Source of the DNA: Bacteroidales bacterium | GTDB taxonomy: Bacteria > Bacteroidota > Bacteroidia > Bacteroidales > Marinilabiliaceae | Assembly: GCA_003249255.1 (NCBI GenBank) | Contig: QKJP01000059.1 | Span: 62,001-126,000 of the forward strand | Direction: 5' to 3' | DNA: 64,000 nucleotides | Shown: positions 1 to 7,158 of the stretch, one piece after another | How positions within the stretch are numbered: the first letter of the stretch is position 1 | How the letters are laid out: each line of letters starts with the position of its first letter | Position numbers and translations under genes: made by a program | Notes under the pieces: generated by a model | Seen by the model: only the letters and a program-made list of their open reading frames with translations | Told to the model about the DNA's origin: nothing | Database searches by the model: none

Positions 1-1142
1 GGTATGAGTATACTCCAGAAACTGATCAGGTAATATCTATTGAAGCAGCTAACAAAGATATAACAACAGTTATAGAGCCGCATGCAACAATTGATTATCC
101 TCATTACCAATTTGAAACCTACAGTAATTGCAATACTGTTTTAGATGATGATGCTTATAACAAACCTCTATATGTAAAAGCAAATCAAACATTAATAATA
201 AAATCAGATAACACAGATCCAGAGTTTTCTTGGAAAGTTTATGAAATCACTTTCGACGAAGGAAATGATTGCACCACTGCCATTAGCATTTCAACTGAAA
301 GCACTCAAACGACTGCAGCCCAAGAAAAGGAATGGTACTCATATACTGTAACTAACTATTGTACAATCGACTTTGATGTACTTACGAATGAAGGACATGA
401 ATTATTTTTTGATACTTTCCTTGATTGCTACACCGATTCACAAGTATCATGGGAAAACAATTATGTCTTCTCTCCTGGTGAAACAGTATTAATTAAAGCA
501 AGCAACTACTACAATGATACAAACTGGAAGTTAGTCACTAATGTATTTGATGTAGAAAGCTGTTCTACTGCCATTGAAGTATTCGATGGAAACACAATTA
601 AACATCTAGGAGGAATTGGAGTTAAACAATGGTATAAGATAGATCCACAAATAAAAAATCACCCAACAAATTGGTGGTTTGACAGTCCTCCACATGCTCT
701 CTACATACCTAATATATCTAATACAAACGCTCAGTTTAAAGTATATGCAGATTGCGATTTTTCAAATGAAATCATTATGGATTCCGAATCTGGTCTTTTT
801 GATTTTTGGCCTTATTATAATAACACATTCTACATAGTAGTGGAAAGTCAACAAGAAGAAGGTTTTGAATGGAAAATTGAAGTAGAGCATTTAATCATAA
901 CATCAGTACAGGAATCTTCATCCAACACAGAAATAACTCCTAACCCAGCAAAAGATAATTTTGAAATCAAAACAGATAAAACAATTACTACTGTTACCAT
1001 CTACAACCACCAAGGCGTAAAAGTGAGACCTTATGTTGGTAATCAAACATCCATTACCCCAAACCTTGAAAGTGGCTTATACATTGTAAGCATCAACTTT
1101 GAGGATGGCACTAATTTTACAGAGAAATTAGTGATTCAATAA
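1..1142 (+). CDS. Secreted protein with T9SS sorting domain (5' end outside window)
   Basis: The reading frame is open from the left edge (first full codon at base 3) to a TAA stop, so the start lies upstream of the window; the internal ATG at 777 is not the start. The visible part has two related modules, each with a Cys-[ST]-T-A-I motif followed some 18-25 residues later by a W-Y-[SK] motif (near bases 273-348 and 564-636). This suggests tandem extracellular Ig- or jelly-roll-like domains. The last 75 residues begin with a TPNPAKDNF motif and end in ESGLYIVSI and a Lys-Leu-Val tail. That is the T9SS type A C-terminal sorting domain, which directs export through the outer membrane and anchoring at the cell surface. 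The protein's own function cannot be told from this part. Confidence 0.9.
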   Translation, partial: YEYTPETDQVISIEAANKDITTVIEPHATIDYPHYQFETYSNCNTVLDDDAYNKPLYVKANQTLIIKSDNTDPEFSWKVYEITFDEGNDCTTAISISTESTQTTAAQEKEWYSYTVTNYCTIDFDVLTNEGHELFFDTFLDCYTDSQVSWENNYVFSPGETVLIKASNYYNDTNWKLVTNVFDVESCSTAIEVFDGNTIKHLGGIGVKQWYKIDPQIKNHPTNWWFDSPPHALYIPNISNTNAQFKVYADCDFSNEIIMDSESGLFDFWPYYNNTFYIVVESQQEEGFEWKIEVEHLIITSVQESSSNTEITPNPAKDNFEIKTDKTITTVTIYNHQGVKVRPYVGNQTSITPNLESGLYIVSINFEDGTNFTEKLVIQ

Positions 1143-1161
1143 GAAACCTACTACAATATGT

Positions 1162-1198
1162 AAGCCCGGTTATCAATTGGTAACCGGGCTTTTTATTT
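1162..1198 (+). terminator. Rho-independent terminator
   Basis: A perfect 10-bp stem AGCCCGGTTA / TAACCGGGCT with an 8-nt loop is followed by TTTTATTTTA, 20 nt after the stop codon of the T9SS cargo gene. Confidence 0.93.
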
Positions 1199-1371
1199 TA
1201 CTACGTCACCGCCAATCCACTTTCTAACACCTCAACTATTTTGCAGTTAAGCAATTTCACAACTTGTCAACTTTACATTCAGGAACACTTGCACATTAAA
1301 TAATTTTCTCATTTCCACATTTTTTCCCTTCTGCCTTACTCCTTCTGCCATTATCTTATGGTCTAAAAACC

Positions 1372-1379
1372 TATCTTTG
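1372..1379 (+). promoter_or_regulatory. Bacteroidota -7 promoter box (TATCTTTG)
   Basis: This is an exact match to the TAnnTTTG -7 consensus, 19 nt upstream of the ABC-F ATG. No convincing -33 TTTG box is visible, so the call rests on the -7 element and its position. Confidence 0.55.
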
Positions 1380-1398
1380 CAGCAAATTAGAAAACATC

Positions 1399-3273
1399 AT
1401 GATCAATTACTTATCGGTAGAGAACCTTACCCAAAATTGGGGTGACATACGTTTATTTGAGAACATTTCATTCGGACTTTCAGAAGGCCAAAAAGTAGCA
1501 CTAATTGCCAAAAACGGCGCAGGTAAAACCACCATGCTAAACATTTTAGCCGGAAAAACACCTCCCAACGAAGGTCATATTGTACTTAGAAACAGTATCA
1601 AATTAGGATATTTACCTCAAGATCCTTATTTAAACTCTACCCATACCGTTATTGAAGAAGTCTTTAATGCAGAAAGTGAAAGCATTCAAACCATTAAAGC
1701 CTACGAACAAGCCGTAAAAAATGATGACCATGAAGCCTTAGCCGGTCTCATCGAAAAGATGGATCACCTGCAAGCCTGGGATTACGAACAGCGGATTAAA
1801 CAAATTCTTTCTCAGCTAAAAATCACCCAGTTTAATCAACCCGTTTCAGAGCTTTCAGGAGGTCAGCAAAAGCGTGTTGCATTAGCTTCTATCCTAATCA
1901 GCGAACCGGATCTGTTAATTTTAGATGAGCCAACCAACCACCTCGATTTGGATATGGTCGATTGGTTAGAGCAATATCTTTCAAAATCAAAAGCAACCTT
2001 ATTAATGGTTACCCACGATCGCTATTTCTTAGATCGCGTGTGTAATGAAATATTAGAACTAGCAGATGAAACCATTTACCGTTACCAGGGCAACTATTCT
2101 TACTTTTTAGAAAAGCGGCAAGAGCGCATCGAAAACAAACAAACCGAAATTGAAAAAGCTCGTAACCTCTACAAAAAAGAAAGAGAATGGATCAACCGTC
2201 AGCCACAAGCACGTGCAACAAAAGCCAAATATAGAGTCGATGCTTTTAGTGATATCAAAAAGAAAGCACATCAAAAAATCGATAACAAACAACTTGAACT
2301 AGACATCAAATCGGCGCGATTAGGTAGTAAAGTTCTGGACATGGAAGGCATCTACAAATCTTATGGTGACTTAAACCTGATAAAAGACTTTAACTACAAA
2401 TTTGCTCCACTCGAAAAAGTAGGCATTGCCGGAAAAAATGGAACCGGTAAATCCACCTTTCTAAACCTGATAACAGGTGCTATTGATCCCGATAAAGGAA
2501 GCATCGAAATTGGAGAAACAGTTGTTTTTGGGTATTATCGCCAGCAAGGCATTGTAGTTGATGAAGATAAAAAAGTAATTGATGTCATTTCTGACATTGC
2601 TGAAAACATCTCCATCGGGAATGGCAACAACATGACAGCAGCCGCCTTTCTTCGCTACTTCCTCTTCCCTAATGAGATGCACTATGTTCTGGTGAGTAAG
2701 TTAAGTGGTGGTGAAAAAAAGCGCTTATTCCTGATGACTGTATTAATGAAGAATCCAAACTTCTTAATTCTGGATGAGCCTACCAATGACTTAGATATCT
2801 TCACTCTTAATGTATTAGAAGATTACCTGCTTAACTTCAAAGGATGTGTGATTGTGGTATCTCACGACCGCTATTTCATAGATAAAGTAACCGATCATCT
2901 ATTTGTATTCGAAGGCAATGGTAAAATTAAGGACTTCCCCGGAAGCTACAGCGATTACCAACAAGAATACATTGAGAAAGAACGCCAAGAAAAGAAGGCA
3001 GAGAAAAAAGCAGCTCCTGCTCCTAAACCCGAAGCTCCCAAAGAAAAAATAAAAAAATTGAGCTACAAGGAAAAAAGAGAACTTGAAGAAATAGAAAAAG
3101 CTTTGCAAGAACTGGAGAATAAAAAAGAGACTTTGCAAGAAGAATTAAACTCAGGCACTTTGGATACCGATAGCCTTGTTGCCAAATCTGCCGAACTTAG
3201 CGAAATAATGGAAAACCTCGAAGAAAAAGAAATGCGCTGGTTAGAACTCAAAGAAATTGAAGGAGATATCTAA
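1399..3273 (+). CDS. ABC-F family ATPase (Uup-like)
   Basis: A 624-aa soluble protein with two ATP-binding cassettes and no membrane segments, as expected for ABC-F proteins that act on ribosomes or nucleic acids rather than in transport. Cassette 1 has a Walker A AKNGAGKTT at 37-45, signature LSGGQQKR near 152-159 and Walker B LLILDEPTNHLD near 172-183. Cassette 2 has Walker A GKNGTGKST near 345-353, signature LSGGEKKR and LILDEPTNDLD. The linker contains the PQARATKAKYR motif typical of Uup-type proteins, and the last about 90 residues form a charged coiled coil like the DNA-binding C-terminal domain of Uup. The first Walker A has Ala in place of the first Gly, a mild variant. Monocistronic, with its own promoter box. 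Whether it is Uup proper or another ABC-F subtype is not settled. Confidence 0.93.
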   Translation: MINYLSVENLTQNWGDIRLFENISFGLSEGQKVALIAKNGAGKTTMLNILAGKTPPNEGHIVLRNSIKLGYLPQDPYLNSTHTVIEEVFNAESESIQTIKAYEQAVKNDDHEALAGLIEKMDHLQAWDYEQRIKQILSQLKITQFNQPVSELSGGQQKRVALASILISEPDLLILDEPTNHLDLDMVDWLEQYLSKSKATLLMVTHDRYFLDRVCNEILELADETIYRYQGNYSYFLEKRQERIENKQTEIEKARNLYKKEREWINRQPQARATKAKYRVDAFSDIKKKAHQKIDNKQLELDIKSARLGSKVLDMEGIYKSYGDLNLIKDFNYKFAPLEKVGIAGKNGTGKSTFLNLITGAIDPDKGSIEIGETVVFGYYRQQGIVVDEDKKVIDVISDIAENISIGNGNNMTAAAFLRYFLFPNEMHYVLVSKLSGGEKKRLFLMTVLMKNPNFLILDEPTNDLDIFTLNVLEDYLLNFKGCVIVVSHDRYFIDKVTDHLFVFEGNGKIKDFPGSYSDYQQEYIEKERQEKKAEKKAAPAPKPEAPKEKIKKLSYKEKRELEEIEKALQELENKKETLQEELNSGTLDTDSLVAKSAELSEIMENLEEKEMRWLELKEIEGDI

Positions 3274-3324
3274 AATTTTGACGGATGACTTTACTCTATC
3301 TATTAAGATAGCTAAATTTACCGT

Positions 3325-4518
3325 ATGAAAAATTTTTATACATACCTAGTAATAATAGCATTATGTAGTGTTGACATCTATTCTCAAGGCTTTTTTGACG
3401 ATGGTTATTACATTGATTTAGATGGCAACAAACACGAATGTTTTATCGAAAACATTGAATACAATTCAACTTTCGACACATTTAACTACATGACTTCTAT
3501 TGATGACGAAGTTCAAACCATGAGCATGTCAGAAATACAGGAACTTAGTATTAGCTACTATGCAAAATACTATTACAAAAATGTATTAGCTGATTTTTCG
3601 AATACAGACATAAATTCCCTGTCTACAGACAAGACTTTAAAACTTAAAGAGACCAGACTATTTATCAAAGCCATTGTAGAAGGAAAAGCAAATTTATATG
3701 AATATGCTAATACAGGCACAACATTATTTCTTATTTATTCCGAAAAAAACAAACAAATAACTCATTTAGTTTCCAAAATGTACCTGGATAACGATGAAAT
3801 TAAAATTAATGACATTTACAAAACACAGCTTGAAGAAAACTTTGAATGCCCAAGCATTTCCAGCACACAGATTAGTCAAATTACTTATGAAGAAGATCCT
3901 CTCACAGATCTTTTCATTGATTTAAATAAATGCTTCGATGCAGAATACACCAAATACGAAAGCATTAAATCAAAAACATCCCTTCGCGTATCTGTTAGAG
4001 GTGGTGTTAGAAACTCAAGTTTTGAAATAAGCAGCCAAAATGACAATTACAGCAGTGTCGAATTTTCGGGTATTCAAGGTTACCGGGCAGGAGTTGAATT
4101 GGAACTAGTAATTCCAAGTAAACAAAACAATTGGTCTATTTTTGCAGAACCTTTAATCCAGCAACAATCCTACAAAACAGATGTAGGAGATCAAACTTTT
4201 AAATTTGAATACAATTCAGTTGAAGTCCCTTTTGGTGTTAGATATTACCTTCATTTAGCAAAACACTTGAGTGTATTTGGCAATGGTGTTTTTGTAGGCT
4301 CTTTTGATTTCAATTCTTCCATCAAAGGAAGCAATCAAGAAGTAATCAACCCTCGCTCCTATGTTAATTTTGGTTGTGGTGCCGGAATAAAAGCAGGTCG
4401 GATTGTTGCAGAATACCGATACCAAGGAAGACGGAGACTTTTAACGACCTATGCCAACATCACCTCAAGCTATAAAAGCCATGAATTAATTGTTGGCTTT
4501 ACACTCTTTAAAAACTAA
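3325..4518 (+). CDS. Secreted outer-membrane beta-barrel protein, function unknown
   Basis: A 397-aa protein that starts with a Sec signal peptide (hydrophobic stretch after Lys2, probable cleavage after IYS). Residues about 25-200 form a soluble N-terminal region with no recognised family. From about residue 215 the sequence alternates short strands rich in aromatic and glycine residues (VSVRGGVRNSS, YRAGVELELV, VPFGVRYYL, FGCGAGIKAG, ELIVGFTLFKN) and ends in Phe-Lys-Asn. This pattern is typical of the eight-stranded outer-membrane beta-barrels (PorT/OmpA-like fold) common in Bacteroidota. It lies 51 nt after the ABC-F gene in the same direction, so co-transcription is possible. No substrate or partner can be named. 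Confidence 0.75.
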   Translation: MKNFYTYLVIIALCSVDIYSQGFFDDGYYIDLDGNKHECFIENIEYNSTFDTFNYMTSIDDEVQTMSMSEIQELSISYYAKYYYKNVLADFSNTDINSLSTDKTLKLKETRLFIKAIVEGKANLYEYANTGTTLFLIYSEKNKQITHLVSKMYLDNDEIKINDIYKTQLEENFECPSISSTQISQITYEEDPLTDLFIDLNKCFDAEYTKYESIKSKTSLRVSVRGGVRNSSFEISSQNDNYSSVEFSGIQGYRAGVELELVIPSKQNNWSIFAEPLIQQQSYKTDVGDQTFKFEYNSVEVPFGVRYYLHLAKHLSVFGNGVFVGSFDFNSSIKGSNQEVINPRSYVNFGCGAGIKAGRIVAEYRYQGRRRLLTTYANITSSYKSHELIVGFTLFKN

Positions 4519-4539
4519 ATAAGATATTGGATTACAAAA

Positions 4540-4547
4540 TATCTTTG
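4540..4547 (+). promoter_or_regulatory. Bacteroidota -7 promoter box (TATCTTTG) for a probable small RNA
   Basis: An exact TAnnTTTG match, 22 nt after the preceding stop codon and with no coding sequence downstream. It predicts a transcript start near 4555, which would end at the intrinsic terminator near 4650-4670. Confidence 0.5.
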
Positions 4548-4554
4548 CCTCACG

Positions 4555-4670
4555 TTTAACATATAAAACAACCATGTAAATCCAATTATAGGCGATTAAT
4601 AAAATACCTGATTAATATCCTAGCCCGTACAGGCTAGGCTTTGGGATATCGCCCACTTTGGGACTTTTTT
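4555..4670 (+). ncRNA. Candidate small structured RNA (about 115 nt)
   Basis: The interval lies between a promoter box and an intrinsic terminator and has no reading frame. It holds a hairpin CCTAGCC / GGCTAGG (4619-4638); the flanking ATATCC and GGATAT can alternatively pair outside it. The terminator CCCA-CTT-TGGG followed by ACTTTTTT comes next. A related copy (about 85% identical by eye over 120 nt) lies at 14229-14349 and keeps both hairpins and the T-run. No known RNA family is recognised. It could be a trans-acting sRNA or a repeat that carries a terminator. Confidence 0.45.
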
Positions 4671-4712
4671 AGATTTAGGCAAAAATGATATGTACTTATC
4701 TACTGACCTCAA
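4591..4712 (+). repeat. Dispersed intergenic repeat, copy 1 of 2
   Basis: About 120 bp shared with 14229-14349. Both copies begin with GGCG, share the block AAAATACCTGATTAATATCC, have a GC-rich hairpin and a terminator-like hairpin, and end with the identical 20-mer TGTACTTATCTACTGACCTC followed by AA. Conservation continues about 40 nt past the terminator, so the repeat unit is longer than the predicted RNA. Confidence 0.8.
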
Positions 4713-5541
4713 TAAATTTACACAGTTGAAATTGAGTCCATTCTTGCCTATTTTAATAAACTCTACTATTTTCATTTCCTTGTACATAACCTAATACACC
4801 ACAACTCACTAAGATTATCAATTATCGTGTTACACATAAGATAAGCACATGCTATTCTTTAGGAAAAGGCTATATCACCCATTGGAAATTAGCCAGCCAA
4901 TACCATTCAGGCACAAAGCTAACGCCTTTAACATTTCATGTTAGAGACCTCGAAGAACATAGCTCTAACTACTCTATAAACTAAAACATACATCCTCGTA
5001 AAATATTTTTTTTAAAAGAACATTATGTAGCTTTTTCAATGTTTTTCTGGTATGTGGCATCTCAATACATTTCAGAGGGTTCTTATCTACTCGCTCAGTC
5101 ATTAATTCAACTTTAATATACATCTCTCTATACAACATATTACAACCGCCTTTGCAACGGAATTTATTTACTTCAACATTGAAATAATATTAGATGGGAT
5201 TCTAATTGTTTTGATTCAGACTTTAAAAATTTTAATTACTTTCGTAATCGATAACAACCAAGGCATGACAACCAACAAAATACTATAATACAGAAAGTTA
5301 ACACAACAAACAACAACTTTTCTGAACAACCCTATCGAAAGCAATACAAGTCAATTTTGACAATGAAAATAAAGCAAACACATACAAGGATTAATACTCC
5401 TAAGGAACAACTCCTTATGTTTCTTTATATCTTCTCTGAACTGTAGTTCTTCCCAATAATAAACCTCAACAATAAGGGCTAATTCCTCCTTCAATAGCAC
5501 CTTATTTAACCGTTCATTTTTACTTATTTACATAGCAAATT
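4713..5541. other. Gene-poor region
   Basis: No reading frame with convincing coding character is seen here apart from one short minus-strand frame annotated separately. Stops are frequent in all frames. No tRNA, repeat or strong hairpin was recognised. The length (about 0.8 kb) is unusual for this otherwise compact window and may reflect a decayed gene. Confidence 0.5.
4974..5138 (-). CDS. Possible small protein or gene remnant (54 aa)
   Basis: A minus-strand frame from ATG to TAG encodes 54 mostly charged residues with motifs MLYREMYIKVEL, KCIEMPHTRKTLKKLHN and KKIFYEDVC. The frame stays open ten or more codons upstream of the ATG and includes a CKGGC motif, so the real start, if any, may be non-ATG, or this may be the 3' remnant of a decayed gene. 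No ribosome binding site or promoter box is evident. No family recognised. Confidence 0.25.
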   Translation of the reverse strand: MLYREMYIKVELMTERVDKNPLKCIEMPHTRKTLKKLHNVLLKKIFYEDVCFSL

Positions 5542-6783
5542 ATGGAAGCAATCTATAATTGGCTAAACTCGCTGATGAATAAAAACAGAAGCGAGTTTGC
5601 CCAATGGTCAGATATTAACTGGCTTAATCCCTATCGTGCATCAGAATACGAAGCACAAAGAGATTTACTTCTCAAGCAAATTGATCATTCTGTTCTCTTC
5701 AATGGCACTAAACCTTATTACAACCAACTATCTAAGGGTTGTCAAATATGTGGTGCCGGTAAATGGAGCTGCTTGTTTATCACCAACAAGTGTAATGCCA
5801 GATGTTTCTATTGCCCCACGGCTCAAAACAACGATGAAAAACCCTCGACACAAGGACTAAATTTTGACGATGCCATTGAGTATGCCGAATACATTAAGCA
5901 TTTCGATTTTAAAGGCGTTAGCTTTAGTGGAGGTGAGCCTCTCCTCTTTATGGATCGCACCTTAAAATACTTAAAAGCAGTACGCACCACATGTGACAAA
6001 AGTGTTTATACCTGGATGTATACCAATGGCATTCTTGCCGAAAAAACCAAACTGGAATTACTTGCTAATTATGGCTTAAATGAAATTCGATTTGACATTG
6101 GAGCTACCGGATTTTCACTGGACCATGTTAAGAAAGCAAAAGGAATTATCCCAAACATCACCATAGAGATACCTGCCATCCCGGAAGAAAAAGAGCGCTT
6201 AATTGCTTTACTTCCGGATATGATAAAAGCAGGTGTCACCAACCTAAACCTACACCAACTTAGATTAACACCCCATAACGCCGACCAGCTAATTAAACGC
6301 AACTATACCATTATTAATGCAGAAAGACCATTGGTGCTAGAGTCGGAACTTACAGCTCTCGAAATTGTAAACAGTGCCCGTGAATTAGACTTAAATATTG
6401 GCATTAACTATTGCTCATTTCATTTCAAGAATCGTTTTCAAAAGGCAGGGTTTAGAAACATCACTGCAAAATCATTATTTCCGGAAGCCCACATTACCCA
6501 AGCCGGTTATATTCGGGAATACGATGGAAATCGCATTTGCTATAAATCAGTCTCAATAACAGATGAAGAAAATGAATTTTGCAAGCACAACTCGTTTAAC
6601 ATCGAAGGTAAAAAATATTACTTTATGATAAATACTATATTAGAAGAAAATAACTTATCTATCGCCCAACAGGAAGAAATAGAAAAGATCTTACTAAACA
6701 AAAACAACGCTATACCTACCGACAACTTCCTGTTTAAAGTATATCAATTTGAAGTAATAGAAGAAGGATTAAGGCAGTATTAA
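5542..6783 (+). CDS. Radical SAM enzyme, substrate unknown
   Basis: A 413-aa cytosolic protein. The radical SAM cluster motif CxxxCxxC is at C84, C88 and C91, and the SAM-binding GGEP motif is near 130-133. These would bind a [4Fe-4S] cluster and cleave SAM to a 5'-deoxyadenosyl radical. Just before the motif are extra cysteines (C67, C70 and C77 in KGCQICGAGKWSC) that could hold a structural metal or second cluster. The C-terminal third has no recognised SPASM-type Cys array, although Cys residues occur in RICYKS and EFCKHN. No neighbouring precursor peptide, PFL-like glycyl enzyme or cofactor gene hints at the substrate. Single-gene unit, with a convergent hairpin downstream. Confidence 0.85.
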   Translation: MEAIYNWLNSLMNKNRSEFAQWSDINWLNPYRASEYEAQRDLLLKQIDHSVLFNGTKPYYNQLSKGCQICGAGKWSCLFITNKCNARCFYCPTAQNNDEKPSTQGLNFDDAIEYAEYIKHFDFKGVSFSGGEPLLFMDRTLKYLKAVRTTCDKSVYTWMYTNGILAEKTKLELLANYGLNEIRFDIGATGFSLDHVKKAKGIIPNITIEIPAIPEEKERLIALLPDMIKAGVTNLNLHQLRLTPHNADQLIKRNYTIINAERPLVLESELTALEIVNSARELDLNIGINYCSFHFKNRFQKAGFRNITAKSLFPEAHITQAGYIREYDGNRICYKSVSITDEENEFCKHNSFNIEGKKYYFMINTILEENNLSIAQQEEIEKILLNKNNAIPTDNFLFKVYQFEVIEEGLRQY

Positions 6784-6810
6784 ACGTTTAACAAAACACA
6801 AGACATATTA

Positions 6811-6839
6811 TGATAGAGTGCCTAAACAGCACTCTATCA
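6811..6839. terminator. Hairpin between convergent genes, probable terminator
   Basis: A perfect 11-bp stem TGATAGAGTGC / GCACTCTATCA with a 7-nt loop lies between the radical SAM stop and the small basic protein's stop. The plus strand continues with A7 and not T, so a canonical U-tract is missing in both directions and the terminator call is tentative. Confidence 0.5.
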
Positions 6840-6864
6840 AAAAAAGACAATTCTGAAACCATTG

Positions 6865-7011
6865 CTACTCTGCAATACTCTTTTGCCAACGTGGTTTTCT
6901 GGCATGATGAATATCGTCATGCTTCGCTTTTTTCTCCTCTCTTTTTTCCTTTAAGGTTCTAATCGCTTTCTTGTCTTTCTTCCCATCTAATAACTTTTTC
7001 TCGTGTGACAT
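6865..7011 (-). CDS. Small lysine-rich basic protein (48 aa)
   Basis: A complete ATG-to-TAG frame encodes a 48-residue protein beginning MSHEKKLLDGKKDKK and ending RKPRWQKSIAE. It is very rich in Lys, Arg and His and lacks Cys and membrane segments. Similar short Lys-rich proteins are widespread and uncharacterised in Bacteroidota; a nucleic-acid or ribosome association is only a guess from the charge. It stands alone, about 150 nt downstream of lon on the same strand. Confidence 0.6.
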   Translation of the reverse strand: MSHEKKLLDGKKDKKAIRTLKEKREEKKAKHDDIHHARKPRWQKSIAE

Positions 7012-7158
7012 AACAAAAACTTTTAAATCCTATAAATCAATAAAAACTATATTACCTGGAGGTGATTTTACACTATAATAAATTTACATGAGATGTGATT
7101 TTTTGTCAATTGATATTGACCCTTATTAGCTTCTTTTTAATGCTTATATAAACATGAA

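Noticed and set aside
777-1142. A 121-aa gene starting at the ATG at 777
   Set aside because: The same frame is open to the left edge with protein-like sequence and repeats, so the ATG is internal.
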